Shown: piece after piece, positions 8,201-17,600 of the stretch
Layout: every line of letters starts with the position of its first letter
Position numbering within the stretch: the first letter of the stretch is position 1
Assembly (NCBI GenBank): GCA_903905735.1
Contig: CAIVHU010000013.1
Location: 1-64,000 of the forward strand
Reading direction: 5' to 3'
Source: an uncultured beta proteobacterium
GTDB taxonomy: Bacteria; Pseudomonadota; Gammaproteobacteria; Burkholderiales; Burkholderiaceae_C
DNA: 64,000 nucleotides
Notes under the pieces: generated by a model
Databases searched by the model: none
Seen by the model: only the letters and a program-made list of their open reading frames with translations
Told to the model about the DNA's origin: nothing
Program-made: the position numbers and the translations under genes

Positions 8201-11200
8201 CTGGACGTGATCCGCGCCAGTGATTGGCTGATCGACCTCGGCCCCGAAGGTGGCGATGCGGGTGGCGAAGTGGTGGCATACGGCACACCTGAAGACGTGA
8301 TGTTGCACGCCACGTCTCACACCGCGCTGGCGCTGCGCGACTACGCGGCGCAGATGGGCGTGGTGCATGAGGTGCGCGACATGGCGGGTTACTCACTACA
8401 AAATAAAGAGCTGATCGCCCTTATTCATAAAGGGCCAGAGGTCAATAAAACGATACAAATCGTCAACGCCCGCGAGCACAACCTCAAGGGCCTGAGCGTG
8501 AACATTCCGCGCGGCCAGTTCACCGTGGTCACCGGGGTCAGCGGCTCGGGTAAATCGACGCTGGCGTTTGACATTTTGTTCAACGAAGGTCAGCGCCGTT
8601 ATCTGGAAAGCCTGAACGCCTACGCGCGTAGCATCGTGCAACCGGCCGGGCGGCCAGAGGTGGACGCGGTCTATGGCATCCCGCCCACGGTGGCGATTGA
8701 GCAGCGCCTGAGCCGGGGCGGGCGCAAATCGACCGTGGGCACCACCACCGAGGTCTGGCACTTTTTGCGGCTGCTGTTTGTCAAGCTGGGCACGCAGCAT
8801 TGCATCCATGACGGCACGCCGGTCGCGCCGCAAACGCCCGAGAGCATTGCCGCGCAGTTGATGAAAACCTTTCGTGGCCAACACATTGGTCTGCTTGCAC
8901 CGCTGGTGATGAACCGCAAAGGGGTCTATACCGAGTTGGCCGACTGGGCGCGCCCGCGTGGCTTCACGCATTTGCGGGTTGACGGCAACTTTTTGCCGAC
9001 CACCGCGTTCCCGCGCCTGGACCGATTCAAGGAACACACCATTGAGCTGCCGGTGTTCAGTCTGGACATCAGACCCGATAACGAAGCGGCGCTGCGCCGC
9101 GCGCTGGCCGACACCCTGCAACACGGCAAAGGTGTGGTGCATGTTTTATCCGATCTGGATGGCTTGTCTGAATCCATGCAGGCGGGCGCATCGACGGCGG
9201 GTATGGGCCGCCTGAGTGTGTTTTCCACGCTGCGCGCCTGCCCGGTGTGTAACACCAGCTACGCCGAGCTGGACCCGCGCCTGTTCAGTTACAACAGCAA
9301 ACATGGCTGGTGTCCGGACTGCGTTGGCACCGGTGTCAAACTCACCCGCGAGCAGCGCAAGGTGTTTGATGACTCGGTGCGCGACGACGAGAACAAGGGC
9401 CGCGAGCAGACTTTTGCCGAGGCCGATGTGGAAGACCTGGTGGATGCCGTGTGCCCCAGTTGCAACGGCACGCGCCTGAACGCCACGGCGCGGGCGGTCA
9501 AGTTTGGTGCTGACCTCAGTTCGGCGGTAACCCGCAGCACGCGTGAGGTGTCCAACTCCGCAAATGTCCCCCGACCCGGGCTAAGCCCGGGCCTCCTCCT
9601 TGATTTTGCTGCGTCAGACACCCCACACGCGCCGCTAGACGTTGCTGAGGACGGCGTGTCGATCACCCAACTGGCGCGTTTAAGCGTGACCGACATGCGC
9701 CTGTGGGTCGAGACCTTGCAGGTGTTGGGCCGCATGAGCCAGCGCGAGACCGACATCGCTCGCGACTTGGTGCCCGAAATTCTGGGGCGGCTCAAATTTC
9801 TGGAGCAGGTTGGGCTGGGCTACCTGACGTTGGACCGTGGAGCGCCGACGCTCAGCGGTGGCGAGGCGCAGCGCATCCGGCTTGCGGCGCAGTTGGGCAG
9901 CAATTTGCAGGGCGTGTGTTATGTGCTGGACGAGCCAACCATCGGCCTGCACCCGCGCGATAACCAGATTCTGCTCGGCGCGCTGCAAACCTTGAGTGAC
10001 CAGGGCAACACGCTGGTAGTGGTGGAGCACGACGAGGACACCATCCGCCACGCGGACCACATCATCGACATCGGCCCGAGCGCGGGCAAACGCGGTGGTC
10101 GGCTGGTGGCGGAAGGCTCAGTGGCGGATATTCAGGACGCGGCAGAGTCGCAGACCGGGCGTTATTTGCTGCACGCGATGCGGCATCCGGTGCAGGCTCG
10201 GCGCGTGGTGTTTGCTTCAGAATCGGTAGCTATTAGACTTGGTGATACAAGGGCTATAGGCCAATTTGAGGGTAATTCTGCTGCCAGCGCTGCATCGGGC
10301 CCCGGTTTGTCGGGCGCATCAGAGGCAGGTGCAACAGCGTTGCCTGGCCCGCCGACGACCGAAGCGAGCGCAAGCGCGCTATCCGCAGTGGCAGCGGATG
10401 CCAAGTTTGTTTTTATCCCTGCACCCAAGAAAAAGAAGGCGGCCAAAGCTCTCGCCGTTGACCCCAACGTCACCGAACCCTACACCCAGCAGTGGATCAC
10501 CGTCACCGGTGCCCACCTGCACAACCTGCAAAATGTCACCGTTCGAGTGCCGTTGAAGCGTCTGGTGGTAGTAACCGGGGTCAGCGGCTCGGGCAAATCC
10601 ACGCTGGCGCGCGACGTGTTGCTGGCCAATGTGCAAACTGCCGTGCACAAGCGCAGCACCAAAGCAGGCCGCGACGCGCTGGAAGCGGGTGAAACCATCG
10701 CCTGGACAGGCTGCGAGAACGTCACCGGTTTCGAGTCCGTGGACCGTGTGCTCGAAGTGGATCAGACTCCCATCGGCAAAACGCCGCGCAGTTGCCCGGC
10801 CACCTATATCGGTTTCTGGGACACCATCCGCAAGCTGTTTGCCGACACGCTGGAGGCCAAGGCGCGTGGTTACGCGGCCAACCGCTTCAGCTTCAACACC
10901 GGCGAGGGCCGTTGCCCGAGCTGTGAAGGGCAGGGCATTCGCACCATCGGCATGAGCTTTTTGCCGGATGTGAAGGTGCTGTGTGAAACTTGCAAGGGTG
11001 CGCGCTTCAACCCCGAAACCCAGGCGGTGACCTGGCGCGGCAAGAACATTGGCGACGTGTTGCAGATGGAGGTGGACGAAGCGGTGGACTTTTTTGCTGC
11101 CATGCCGGTCATTGCGCACCCGCTGCAACTGCTCAAGGATGTGGGCCTGGGTTACCTGACGCTGGGTCAGCCCTCACCGACACTCAGTGGTGGCGAGGCG

Positions 11201-11548
11201 CAGCGCATCAAACTCGTGACCGAGCTGTCCAAAGTGCGCGACGACATCACCCGCCGGGGCCAGAAAGCGCCGCACACGCTGTATGTGCTGGACGAACCCA
11301 CGGTGGGCCTGCACATGGCCGACGTGGAAAAACTCATCAAGGTGTTGCACCGTCTGGTCGATGGCGGCCACAGTGTGATCGTCATCGAGCACGATCTGGA
11401 CGTGATCGCCGAGGCTGACTGGGTGATCGACTTGGGGCCGGACGGCGGCAACGCCGGTGGCCGCGTGGTGGCTGCCGCCACGCCTGAGGCGGTAGTTGCG
11501 CTGGGCACGCATACCGGCGCGGCGCTGGCGCATGTGCTGTCGCGGTGA
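5210..11548 (+). CDS. uvrA: Giant UvrA: two full UvrA units in one chain
   Basis: A 2112-residue protein, more than twice the usual UvrA (about 940). UvrA is the ATP-dependent damage sensor of nucleotide excision repair. Four Walker A motifs are present (GPSGSGKSS near 33; GVSGSGKST near 732, 1109 and 1789) and four ABC signatures ([11 protein letters not shown] near 580; LSGGEAQR near 925, 1548 and 1993). Each half also has its zinc-finger cysteines, for example [10 protein letters not shown] and CPTCGGSG...CPDCDG in the first, [10 protein letters not shown] and CPSCEGQG in the second. It is thus a covalent tandem of two UvrA protomers, which normally dimerise. Start: ATG 5210 gives [19 protein letters not shown], the family N-terminus. 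At least five palindromic repeats are inserted in frame (5825, 6051, 8407, 9575, 10226). A long Ala/Pro/Lys linker precedes the last ATPase domain. A separate canonical uvrA probably exists elsewhere. Confidence 0.92.
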   Translation: MTQGTIRIRGARQHNLKNLDLDIRTGELTVVTGPSGSGKSSLVFDTLFAEGQRRYVETFSAYARQFLDRMDKPAVDKVDGVPPAIAIDQTNPVRSSRSTVGTMTELNDHLKLLFARAAQLFDRDTAQPVRHDTPETIYAEMLARAATLAATGTLDGVAEGADVRLAITFPVELPASATPEEIEQWLSVSGFTKVQAQRVVDSASDLGSDPDVTRRGMKKPKAGSKSGSDPHSAEMASVSKRKVLDVVADRFRLGTAERARVLEAIEVALKHGGGRLSVYVLNQPPALTDQAQAAIESVEINAPDIWRFSTGLHCPESDLRYTDPMASAFSFNSAVGACDTCRGFGRVIGVDYGLVIPNDKLTLRAGAIKPMQTPAWKEAQDDLMRHAETEGIPRDTPWNKLTPEQQHWVIHGSPHWRGKWNQHWFGVKRFFEYLETKAYKMHIRVLLSKYRSYTECPDCGGARLKTESLLWRIGSKAQADAVLEPGKRFMPNGVKWSRDQLEALPGLCLHDLMLLPIDRLRKFFDAMQADSQTTDANALGASEADAKTLKLLLEEICTRLSYLSEVGIGYLTLDRQSRTLSGGEVQRINLTTALGTSLVNTLFVLDEPSIGLHPRDMHRIIVAMQRLRDAGNTLVVVEHDPAVMLAADRMIDMGPGPGERGGQIVFDGTTADLRNADTLTGAYLGGRKTVGMGFKRLVAANTPRLILEGARDHNLKNISVEIPLQRLVVVTGVSGSGKSTLIQDTLAPALLRHFGKATDTPGVFERLLGAEQLSDVVFVDQSPIGKTARSNPASYVGAWDAIREIFANAPLAQQRGYTATKFSFNNGDGRCPTCGGSGFEHVEMQFLSDVYLRCPDCDGKRYRPEILEITIERGIRHLNVADVLDLTVSEAADLFKHDREVIRALQPIIDVGLEYVKLGQPVPTLSGGEAQRLKLAGFLAEAAKASSASRQALARRGVLFMFDEPTTGLHFDDIAKLMRALRKLLDAGHSLLVIEHNLDVIRASDWLIDLGPEGGDAGGEVVAYGTPEDVMLHATSHTALALRDYAAQMGVVHEVRDMAGYSLQNKELIALIHKGPEVNKTIQIVNAREHNLKGLSVNIPRGQFTVVTGVSGSGKSTLAFDILFNEGQRRYLESLNAYARSIVQPAGRPEVDAVYGIPPTVAIEQRLSRGGRKSTVGTTTEVWHFLRLLFVKLGTQHCIHDGTPVAPQTPESIAAQLMKTFRGQHIGLLAPLVMNRKGVYTELADWARPRGFTHLRVDGNFLPTTAFPRLDRFKEHTIELPVFSLDIRPDNEAALRRALADTLQHGKGVVHVLSDLDGLSESMQAGASTAGMGRLSVFSTLRACPVCNTSYAELDPRLFSYNSKHGWCPDCVGTGVKLTREQRKVFDDSVRDDENKGREQTFAEADVEDLVDAVCPSCNGTRLNATARAVKFGADLSSAVTRSTREVSNSANVPRPGLSPGLLLDFAASDTPHAPLDVAEDGVSITQLARLSVTDMRLWVETLQVLGRMSQRETDIARDLVPEILGRLKFLEQVGLGYLTLDRGAPTLSGGEAQRIRLAAQLGSNLQGVCYVLDEPTIGLHPRDNQILLGALQTLSDQGNTLVVVEHDEDTIRHADHIIDIGPSAGKRGGRLVAEGSVADIQDAAESQTGRYLLHAMRHPVQARRVVFASESVAIRLGDTRAIGQFEGNSAASAASGPGLSGASEAGATALPGPPTTEASASALSAVAADAKFVFIPAPKKKKAAKALAVDPNVTEPYTQQWITVTGAHLHNLQNVTVRVPLKRLVVVTGVSGSGKSTLARDVLLANVQTAVHKRSTKAGRDALEAGETIAWTGCENVTGFESVDRVLEVDQTPIGKTPRSCPATYIGFWDTIRKLFADTLEAKARGYAANRFSFNTGEGRCPSCEGQGIRTIGMSFLPDVKVLCETCKGARFNPETQAVTWRGKNIGDVLQMEVDEAVDFFAAMPVIAHPLQLLKDVGLGYLTLGQPSPTLSGGEAQRIKLVTELSKVRDDITRRGQKAPHTLYVLDEPTVGLHMADVEKLIKVLHRLVDGGHSVIVIEHDLDVIAEADWVIDLGPDGGNAGGRVVAAATPEAVVALGTHTGAALAHVLSR
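5825..5901. repeat. Inverted-repeat element inserted in frame in uvrA
   Basis: GGGTCGGATCCCGAT (5828-5842) faces ATCGGGCTCTGACCC (5884-5898); 13 of 15 arm positions match. The interior encodes an extra Lys/Gly/Ser-rich peptide absent from ordinary UvrA. Read on the minus strand the interior has an ATG opening [11 protein letters not shown], which resembles the start of an IS200-like REP-associated transposase, so this may be a collapsed remnant of such an element. Confidence 0.6.
6051..6098 (-). repeat. Interspersed palindromic repeat, copy 1 (in uvrA)
   Basis: Minus-orientation copy: on the minus strand it runs GATAGCTGCC...AAGGGCTGGAGG...GATTT. It lies in frame in uvrA and encodes [16 protein letters not shown]. 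Confidence 0.7.
8407..8448 (+). repeat. Interspersed palindromic repeat, copy 2 (in uvrA)
   Basis: Reads AGCTGATCGCCCTTATTCAT then AAAGGGCCAGAGGTCAAT. It is in frame in uvrA, encoding [15 protein letters not shown] just before the second UvrA unit. Confidence 0.75.
9575..9591. repeat. Palindrome inside uvrA
   Basis: CCCGGGCT and AGCCCGGG form perfect 8-bp arms around one base. The surrounding stretch (about 9530-9610) encodes a Ser/Pro/Gly-rich peptide not expected in UvrA, suggesting a second type of in-frame insertion. Confidence 0.55.
10226..10267 (+). repeat. Interspersed palindromic repeat, copy 3 (in uvrA)
   Basis: Reads GTAGCTATTAGACTTGGTG then CAAGGGCTATAGGCCAATTT. In frame in the uvrA linker; the ends match the family well while the centre has diverged. 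Confidence 0.75.
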
Positions 11549-11612
11549 ATCGCAGGCGGTGTGGATGTCCTTGGCTGGCAACAAGCAGCGGTCGGAGAAG
11601 ACGATTTTTTGA

Positions 11613-11670
11613 GAAAAAAAGGCCTGTAGCCCGCAAAGAATTTGGGTATAAGGCTCCATGTTTCATAGCA
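11613..11670 (-). repeat. Interspersed palindromic repeat, copy 4
   Basis: A diverged minus-orientation copy (AAAAGGCCTGTAGCCC ... ATAGCAT) in the gap between uvrA and the AbrB/PIN operon. Confidence 0.5.
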
Positions 11671-11702
11671 TGAGATTTTTGCTTCTGGTACCTGTAATGT
11701 TG

Positions 11703-11732
11703 GTAAGATTCTTACTTTCAGGAGTAAGAATC
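11703..11732. promoter_or_regulatory. Triple GTAAGA half-site over the vapB ribosome site
   Basis: GTAAGATTCTTAC (11703-11715) is a perfect 6-bp palindrome around one base. GATTCTTAC (11707-11715) also pairs exactly with GTAAGAATC (11724-11732) across an 8-nt spacer. The second arm and spacer hold the AGGAG ribosome site and end at the start codon. This could be an antitoxin operator, or an RNA hairpin masking translation initiation. Confidence 0.6.
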
Positions 11733-11975
11733 ATGAAAATCACCAGCAAAGGCCAGGTCACCATCCCGCAGGCAGTGCGCGAGCAGGCGGGGATGCTGCC
11801 CAACAGCGAGGTTGAATTCGAGGTGCGCGACAACGGCGAGGTGGTGATCCGCCTGGCCGCGCCGGCACCCGTAGTCACGCTGCGCCAGGCGTTTGAGCGT
11901 GTGCGTGGCAGCGCCAACGCCACGGTTTTCAAGGGCATGGGTACCGACGAATTCATGGCGTTTTTGCGCGGATGA
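11733..11975 (+). CDS. vapB: AbrB/SpoVT-type antitoxin (VapB)
   Basis: An 80-residue antitoxin with a swapped-hairpin AbrB DNA-binding domain at the N-terminus (MKITSKGQVTIPQAVREQAG) and a C-terminal toxin-binding tail (NATVFKGMGTDEFMAFLRG). The start is set by the family N-terminus and AGGAG eight bases upstream. The stop overlaps the toxin start by ATGA. Autoregulation is likely through the repeats at 11703-11732. Confidence 0.88.
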   Translation: MKITSKGQVTIPQAVREQAGMLPNSEVEFEVRDNGEVVIRLAAPAPVVTLRQAFERVRGSANATVFKGMGTDEFMAFLRG

Positions 11976-12472
11976 GCACACCCTCCGAAGCGCTGCCAGC
12001 TGATGCCGTCTATGGCGGGATCCAAGCGCGCGAACCCAGTGCACGGTATTTGCAGCCGCAGGCACCGCGCGCCACTCTGGTCGATAGCTGTGTCTTGATC
12101 GATGTGCTGGCTGACGACCCGACCTGGGCCGACTGGTCGCTTTCGCAGCTTGAACGCTGTGGCAATCAGGGCGCGTTGTTCATCAACCCGATCATCCTGG
12201 CCGAAATCAGCCCACGTTTCGAGTGCGCTGACGACCTGGAAGCCGCACTCAGTGGCCTGCCGCTGGTGCGCGAGGCTTTGCCGTGGGATGCGGCTTTTCT
12301 GGCCGGGCAGGCGTTCAAGGCCTACCGGCAATTGCAAGGCACCAAGACCTCACCCATGCCGGACTTTTACATTGGTGCCCATGCGCTGGTCGGCAATCTG
12401 CAATTGCTGACGCGTGACAGCGCGCGTTATCGCAGCTATTTCCCCCGATTAGCCTTGATTTCGCCAGCCTGA
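11972..12472 (+). CDS. vapC: PIN-domain toxin (VapC)
   Basis: A PIN-domain ribonuclease of 166 residues. Acidic active-site residues are visible in LVDSCVLIDVL, in ILAEISPRF, in MPDFYIGAHAL and in LTRDSARYRSYFP. The first 30 residues are an extra leader compared with most VapC proteins, so translation may also start further inside. The ATGA overlap with the AbrB antitoxin makes the pair one operon. It appears intact. Confidence 0.85.
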   Translation: MSTPSEALPADAVYGGIQAREPSARYLQPQAPRATLVDSCVLIDVLADDPTWADWSLSQLERCGNQGALFINPIILAEISPRFECADDLEAALSGLPLVREALPWDAAFLAGQAFKAYRQLQGTKTSPMPDFYIGAHALVGNLQLLTRDSARYRSYFPRLALISPA

Positions 12473-12485
12473 ATGCTCTTTTTGT

Positions 12486-12528
12486 GATAGTTATTAGCCC
12501 TTATATATAAAGGGCTGGAGGTCAATTT
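12486..12528 (+). repeat. Interspersed palindromic repeat, copy 5 (best example)
   Basis: GATAGTTATTAGCCCTTATA then TATAAAGGGCTGGAGGTCAATTT, with AGCCCTT/AAGGGCT arms that can pair. Its GGAGG (12517-12521) lies eight bases before the ATG of the next gene and is that gene's only good ribosome site. Confidence 0.85.
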
Positions 12529-12529
12529 G

Positions 12530-13594
12530 ATGATCACTTTCTACAACCACCTGCACAGCCAGCACCACGGCAAACTGGAGATGTATCGCGGCCAACTGGT
12601 GCCGTGTTTTGAGGTGCCAGCGCGCGTGGATCACGTGCTGGCGGAGTTGAAAAAACGCAAGTTCGGCTCGATCGTGCCGCCCGAAACCTTTGAAGATAGT
12701 GCCTTGCTGGGCGTGCACAGCCAGCGCTATCTGGATTTTTTAGCCAGCGCCTGGGACGAATGGGTCGCGCTGGACCCGACCAATGCCAAGCGTGACGCTT
12801 TGCCATCGGTATGGCCGGTGCGCACGCTGCGCAGCGATGTGCTGCCTGCCAACTTTGCCGCGCGTTTGGGTCTGTTTTCCATGGACGCAGGCACGCCATT
12901 GACTGAGGGTGCCTGGGATGCCGCGCGCGCCGGAGCCGACTGTGCCCTGAGCGCGGCGCAAGCCGTGGCCAGCGGCCAGCGAGCGGCCTTTGCCCTGACG
13001 CGGCCACCGGGCCACCATGCAGGGGCTGACTTTTTTGGTGGCTACTGCTTTCTGAACAACGCCGCGCTGGCAGCGCAAGCCTTGCGCGACCAAGGCATGG
13101 AGCGCGTGGCGATTCTGGACATCGACTACCACCACGGCAATGGCACGCAGGCCATCTTTTACGAGCGCGCCGACGTGTCCTTCACCAGCATCCACGGCGA
13201 CCCGCTCACCGAGTACCCGTTTTACCTGGGCTACGCCGATGAGTTGGGCGCTGGCCCGGGTCTGGGTTTCAACCGTAACTACCCGCTGCCGCGTGGCACC
13301 GGTTTTGAGGTCTGGCGCGCCACTTTGCAGCAGGCGTTGCAAGGCATCACCGAATATGGCGCGCAGGCGCTGGTGGTGTCGCTCGGGCTCGATACCTTTG
13401 ATGGTGACCCGGTGGCTGGTTTTCACCTGCACAGCGACGACTATCTGACAGTGGGTGCCGACATCGCAATCGCCGGTTTGCCCACCGTATTTGTGTTTGA
13501 AGGTGGCTACGCGGTGGCCGAGGTGGGTGTCAACGCGGTGAATGTGTTGCAGGGGTTTGAGCAGCCGGAGGCTATCAAAAAAGAAAGCAACTAG
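12530..13594 (+). CDS. Histone deacetylase / acetylpolyamine amidohydrolase family
   Basis: A zinc-dependent deacetylase of the arginase/HDAC fold, cytoplasmic, 354 residues. Active-site motifs are present: RPPGHHAG near 155 (paired His), DIDYHHGNG near 197 (zinc Asp and His), GLDTFDGDP near 286 (zinc Asp) and EGGY near 324 (catalytic Tyr position). Bacterial members act on acetylpolyamines or other acetylated small molecules rather than histones; the substrate here is not determinable. The start is ATG 12530, using the GGAGG of the repeat just upstream. The last residues (EAIKKESN) come from another repeat copy that begins at 13571. Confidence 0.85.
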   Translation: MITFYNHLHSQHHGKLEMYRGQLVPCFEVPARVDHVLAELKKRKFGSIVPPETFEDSALLGVHSQRYLDFLASAWDEWVALDPTNAKRDALPSVWPVRTLRSDVLPANFAARLGLFSMDAGTPLTEGAWDAARAGADCALSAAQAVASGQRAAFALTRPPGHHAGADFFGGYCFLNNAALAAQALRDQGMERVAILDIDYHHGNGTQAIFYERADVSFTSIHGDPLTEYPFYLGYADELGAGPGLGFNRNYPLPRGTGFEVWRATLQQALQGITEYGAQALVVSLGLDTFDGDPVAGFHLHSDDYLTVGADIAIAGLPTVFVFEGGYAVAEVGVNAVNVLQGFEQPEAIKKESN

Positions 13595-13625
13595 CCCTTT
13601 AGATATAAGGGCCAGAGGCAAATTT
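13571..13625 (+). repeat. Interspersed palindromic repeat, copy 6
   Basis: GCTATCAAAAAAGAAAGCAA then CTAGCCCTTTAGATATAAGG, ending GCCAGAGGCAAATTT. Its first 24 bases form the last codons and stop of the deacetylase gene. Confidence 0.75.
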
Positions 13626-13643
13626 TGCTTGCAAGGGTGAGCC

Positions 13644-15464
13644 CTATGCCTCCAGCCGGTAATGCAGCCGCAGATGCTGTCTGAACTGGCGGATGATGGC
13701 CAGCGCGTCTTTCAGTAAGTCGCGGTCCAGCGTGCCCAGGCTGCTCAACTGCACCAGGTTGCTGATCGGTTCGCCGAGCGAGCGCTGGCGCAGATTGTTG
13801 CGCAGTTTCAGACCCATCAGCAGATGCAGGGTTTCGATCAGGTCGCGCGCCAGTGCGGCGGGCAAGGCCTCCAGCTTGGCCAGGGTTTGCAGGCGCTCGG
13901 TGGTGCTCAGCGTCTCCAGTCGGTGCTCCAGCGCCAGCGCGCGTGCCCCATGCACGATCGGGAAGGTGCCGATCTTTTTCAAATCAAAGGTTTCGGGCTC
14001 GCTGGCCTGCAGTTTGGTGATGCGGCCCCACCAGCCGCTGGCGGGTTCAGAGAACTGGTTGATGGCATTGGCCATACGGCCAATGTAGGTGTTGCTGCCA
14101 ATGGCCAGGTTCAGGGCATGTTCGCGCGCGTTGGCCAGCAGCGTGGCATCACCGCTCACCGCGCGCGCGTCCAGAAAGATGGCCAGGTTCATGGTGCCCT
14201 CGGCATCGCCGCCAAACAGCCACTGCCCGATGGTCTCGCGAAATGCCCCCAGGCTCTGGCACCACAGCGGGTTGGTGACCATGATGTTGCCGGGGCAGGG
14301 CGGGTAACCAAAGGTCAGCAGCGCAGCGCTGAACTGTCGGGTGGCATCGGCCAGCTCCGGGCAGGTGAAGCCGTCGCGGATCAGCAAGGCGTTGTCCTGG
14401 TCGGTTTTGAGGATCTGTTCGCCCCGGCCTTCGCTGCCCATCACCAGTAGACAACTGTTGTGCACCAGCTCGGGCGGTGCCACCAGCGCCCACAGGCGGG
14501 CAAAAATCTGGCTGTTGAGTTCGCTGACCAGGCGCGAGATAACCTCGATGCGCATGCCGCCGCGCTGCAGCACCTTGATGGCATCGTCCACCTGCAAGGC
14601 CGCTGCGCGCAGTTCTTCCACGGTGTGGGCCTGCTCCACCTGCAGGGTGATCAGGTGCGAGTGGTTGGACATGAAACTCATCAGGTCCAGCTGGCTCAAC
14701 ACGCCCAGAATGGTGTCGCCATCCTTGATCAGCACGCGGTGGACGCGGTGGCGCAGCATCATCAGCAGGGCATCAAACAGTTCCGCATCGGGCGGCAGGC
14801 TTATCAGGTTAAAACGGGCTACAGCCCTTATGGGTAAAGCGCTTGGTGCTATCGTATTGAGAATGGCCTCACGCAAATCGGTGGTGGTGAAGATGCCGAT
14901 GCGCTCCTGGCCGCCTAAGACATCGCGCACCAGCACGTGGCTCTTTTTCTGCTCGGACAGGATGCGGCAGACGCTCACCAAGTCCTGCTGGCCATCGACA
15001 TACAGCGGCTTTTGCAGGTAGGCGTCTTTCACGCGAACCAGCATCAGCGACATCATTTCGCGGTTGTGGTCGGCCTCGGAGTCGTCGGCCAGGTGGCGCG
15101 CCACCTCGGCAAACACCAGACCACTGAAGCGTGCGTTGTCGGCCAGCAGACGCAGCAAAGTCTGCTTGGGTAATTGCCACGCCACCACGTCGTCAAGTGC
15201 TGTGGTGGCGGGTGCGGTGCGGCCGGTCAGCAGCGCGCGCCAACCGGTGCATTCGCCTGATTCCAGCACATGAACGTGGCCGTCTTCATCGCGTTGCACA
15301 TGACCACTGTGCACCACCCAGATGTGCCCGGCCGTGCCGTCAGCGGTGTCCAGGGCTTGCCCGGCCAAGCGCCGCACGCACACGGCCGACTCGGTCAGCA
15401 GGGTCTGTTCGGTGGCGCTGAGCGCGTTGAAGGGTGAAAACTCGAAGGAAAAAACATCAGCCAC
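13644..15464 (-). CDS. cNMP-binding/CBS/DUF294 nucleotidyltransferase protein
   Basis: A cytoplasmic multi-domain regulator of about 606 residues. Order: cyclic-nucleotide-binding-like domain (to about 130), two CBS domains (about 150-290, adenine-nucleotide sensors), a DUF294 nucleotidyltransferase domain (GSEGRGEQ then TDQDNALL near 341-358, resembling the GlnD uridylyltransferase metal motif), and the DUF294 C-terminal substrate-binding domain. I place the start at GTG 15464 (VADVFSFEFSPFNAL); upstream codons are not protein-like. It lies directly after the actP terminator on the same strand. An interspersed repeat (copy 7) sits in frame between the CBS domains. The family often accompanies ActP-type symporters and a DnaQ-like exonuclease, as here. 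The target of nucleotidyl transfer is unknown. Confidence 0.85.
   Translation of the reverse strand: MADVFSFEFSPFNALSATEQTLLTESAVCVRRLAGQALDTADGTAGHIWVVHSGHVQRDEDGHVHVLESGECTGWRALLTGRTAPATTALDDVVAWQLPKQTLLRLLADNARFSGLVFAEVARHLADDSEADHNREMMSLMLVRVKDAYLQKPLYVDGQQDLVSVCRILSEQKKSHVLVRDVLGGQERIGIFTTTDLREAILNTIAPSALPIRAVARFNLISLPPDAELFDALLMMLRHRVHRVLIKDGDTILGVLSQLDLMSFMSNHSHLITLQVEQAHTVEELRAAALQVDDAIKVLQRGGMRIEVISRLVSELNSQIFARLWALVAPPELVHNSCLLVMGSEGRGEQILKTDQDNALLIRDGFTCPELADATRQFSAALLTFGYPPCPGNIMVTNPLWCQSLGAFRETIGQWLFGGDAEGTMNLAIFLDARAVSGDATLLANAREHALNLAIGSNTYIGRMANAINQFSEPASGWWGRITKLQASEPETFDLKKIGTFPIVHGARALALEHRLETLSTTERLQTLAKLEALPAALARDLIETLHLLMGLKLRNNLRQRSLGEPISNLVQLSSLGTLDRDLLKDALAIIRQFRQHLRLHYRLEA
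14809..14854 (-). repeat. Interspersed palindromic repeat, copy 7 (in DUF294 gene)
   Basis: Minus-orientation copy reading GATAGCACCAAGCGCTTTAC then CCATAAGGGCTGTAGCCC. In frame in the region between the two CBS domains. Confidence 0.7.
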
Positions 15465-15480
15465 AAGGAATCCCGGAAAT

Positions 15481-15515
15481 GAAAAAGGACTGCAAGCCCG
15501 TTGGCCAGCAGTCCT
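15481..15515 (-). terminator. Rho-independent terminator of actP
   Basis: On the minus strand AGGACTGC ... GCAGTCCT (8-bp perfect arms, 15515-15508 and 15493-15486) is followed by TTTTTC. It lies 52 bases past the actP stop and 17 bases before the DUF294 start. Confidence 0.85.
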
Positions 15516-15567
15516 CTGAATTATCGCAACAGCCACCCGCAGGTCGCTGTTGTGTGCAGTCGTCGGA

Positions 15568-17295
15568 TCAGTGACCCGATGCGCCCGATGCGCCAATGCC
15601 GGTTTCAGAACGCACTTGCTGTGCCAGGAAGCCTGCACGGTCTTCTTTGGCTTGCTCGCTCTTGTCCAGGATGGAGAACAGCCAGATGCCGACAAAGCCG
15701 ATGGTCATCGAGAACAGCGCGGGCGAGGTGTACGGGAACAAGGCCGAACCCTTGGGGTTACCCAGCGTGGCTTCCCACACGGAAGGTGACACCACGGTCA
15801 AGGCCACCGACGAGATCAGGCCCAAAAAGCCTCCAATCACCGCGCCCTTGGTGGTGCAGTCTTTCCACAGCACGCTCATGAACAGCACCGGGAAGTTGGC
15901 CGAGGCAGCAATCGCGAAAGCCAGTGACACCATGAAGGCGATGTTCTGCTTCTCGAAGACAATGCCCAACAGCACGGCCAGAATGCCCAGGCCGATGGTG
16001 GTCATCTTGGAGATACGCAGTTCGTCGGCACTGTTGGCTTTGCCTTCCTTGATGACGGTCGCATAAATGTCGTGAGACACCGCAGAGGCGCCAGACAGTG
16101 TCAAACCAGCCACCACAGCCAGGATGGTGGCAAACGCCACGGCTGAAATGAAGCCCAGGAACACGTTGCCACCCACGGCATTGGCCAGGTGAATAGCCGC
16201 CATGTTGACTCCGCCTTTGAGCACGCCCTTGGCATCCAGGAAGTCCGGGTTGGTCAACACGAAGGTGATCGCGCCGAAGCCGATGATGAAGGTCAGCAGG
16301 TAGAAGTAACCAATCCAGCCGGTGGCCCACATCACGGATTTACGTGCTTCCTTGGCGCTCGGCACCGTGAAGAAGCGCATCAGGATGTGTGGCAAGCCAG
16401 CGGTACCGAACATCAGCGCCATGCCGAAGCTGATGGCCGAAATGGGGTCGTGCACAAAGTTACCCGGCCCCATGATGGATGCCCCGGCTTTGGCCGCCGC
16501 TTCAGCCAGTTTGCCGTCTTTCAGCGCCAGGTCGGTCTTGATCTGCACGGCAGAGGCAAACATGGCTTCAGGGCTGAAACCAAAATGCCACATCACCGAT
16601 ACGGCCATGAAGGTCGCACCGCTCAGCAGCAGCCCCGCCTTGATGATCTGCACCCAGGTCGTGGCGGTCATGCCACCAAACAACACGTAAACCATCATCA
16701 ACGCACCCACCACCACCACGGCAATCCAGTAGTCCAGACCGAACAGCAACTTGATCAGCTGACCCGCACCCACCATCTGGGCGATCAGGTAAAACGCCAC
16801 CACCACCAGCGTGCCGGACGCGGCAAAAATGCGCACCGGTTTTTGCTTGAAGCGGAAAGCGGCCACGTCCGCAAAGGTGAACTTGCCCAGGTTACGCAGA
16901 CGCTCGGCCATCAAGAAGGTGATGACGGGCCAGCCCACCAGGAAGCCGATGGCGTAGATCAGGCCGTCAAAGCCGCTGGCCATCACCGCTGCGGAAATAC
17001 CCAGGAAGGACGCCGCCGACATGTAGTCGCCAGCAATTGCCAGACCATTCTGGAAGCCAGTGATACCGCCACCGGCGGTGTAAAAGTCAGCCGCCGATTT
17101 GGTTTTGGCTGCGGCCCACTTGGTGATGAACAGCGTCATGACCACAAAGGCCACAAACATCCCAATGGCTGTCCAGTTGGTGGCCTGTTGCTGGGCCTGC
17201 CCCAGGTCGGGACCTGCCGCCCAGACGGTTGCAGACACGCCAAACAGCGCTAGCAGCGTCAGGAGTTGTCGGGTTGGTTGGTTCTTACGCATCAT
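15568..17295 (-). CDS. actP: Cation/acetate symporter ActP
   Basis: A sodium:solute symporter family (SSF) permease of 575 residues in the inner membrane, bringing in acetate and related short monocarboxylates. An N-terminal signal-like segment ([18 protein letters not shown]) is followed by about 13 hydrophobic helices. The SSF core is visible in [31 protein letters not shown] and [13 protein letters not shown]. Its start overlaps the stop of the small partner gene (ATGA), showing coupling. A strong terminator follows. No CrbS-like kinase is fused to it. Confidence 0.92.
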   Translation of the reverse strand: MMRKNQPTRQLLTLLALFGVSATVWAAGPDLGQAQQQATNWTAIGMFVAFVVMTLFITKWAAAKTKSAADFYTAGGGITGFQNGLAIAGDYMSAASFLGISAAVMASGFDGLIYAIGFLVGWPVITFLMAERLRNLGKFTFADVAAFRFKQKPVRIFAASGTLVVVAFYLIAQMVGAGQLIKLLFGLDYWIAVVVVGALMMVYVLFGGMTATTWVQIIKAGLLLSGATFMAVSVMWHFGFSPEAMFASAVQIKTDLALKDGKLAEAAAKAGASIMGPGNFVHDPISAISFGMALMFGTAGLPHILMRFFTVPSAKEARKSVMWATGWIGYFYLLTFIIGFGAITFVLTNPDFLDAKGVLKGGVNMAAIHLANAVGGNVFLGFISAVAFATILAVVAGLTLSGASAVSHDIYATVIKEGKANSADELRISKMTTIGLGILAVLLGIVFEKQNIAFMVSLAFAIAASANFPVLFMSVLWKDCTTKGAVIGGFLGLISSVALTVVSPSVWEATLGNPKGSALFPYTSPALFSMTIGFVGIWLFSILDKSEQAKEDRAGFLAQQVRSETGIGASGASGH

Positions 17296-17600
17296 TTCAG
17301 CACCGCCTTGGTGATCTCTGCTGTCAGGTCGTCGTACTCGCTGTTGGCGCGCCGGACGTAAATGGCGGTGATGATCACCGTGAACACGATGACACCAAAG
17401 CCGATCGGAATTCCGATGGTGGTGACACCGTTACCCATTTTCTGGGCCAGAAAGCTCTTGTCGAACGCAATCAGCCCGATGAAGCCGTAGTACACGATCA
17501 TCATCGCCCAGGTCAGCTTCCAGCCAAAGCTGCTGCGCTTGGCTTTAAGCTCCTGGTATTTGGGGTGGCTGATCACCCGCTGTATCAAATCATCTTGCAT
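17292..17600 (-). CDS. yjcH: DUF485 membrane protein (YjcH), ActP partner
   Basis: A small inner-membrane protein of about 102 residues with two transmembrane helices ([16 protein letters not shown] and [19 protein letters not shown]) and the DUF485 N-terminal signature [20 protein letters not shown]. In acs-yjcH-actP operons it precedes the symporter. ATG 17600 is the likely start (MQDDLIQRV). No acs gene is present here. Confidence 0.9.
   Translation of the reverse strand: MQDDLIQRVISHPKYQELKAKRSSFGWKLTWAMMIVYYGFIGLIAFDKSFLAQKMGNGVTTIGIPIGFGVIVFTVIITAIYVRRANSEYDDLTAEITKAVLK

Noticed and set aside
6863..8368. 501-codon minus-strand open frame over uvrA
   Set aside because: It lies entirely within the conserved UvrA motifs on the other strand and has no protein-like pattern.
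13644..15464. DUF294 gene starting upstream at 15695
   Set aside because: The extension would run through the actP terminator and actP coding sequence; GTG 15464 fits the domain start.
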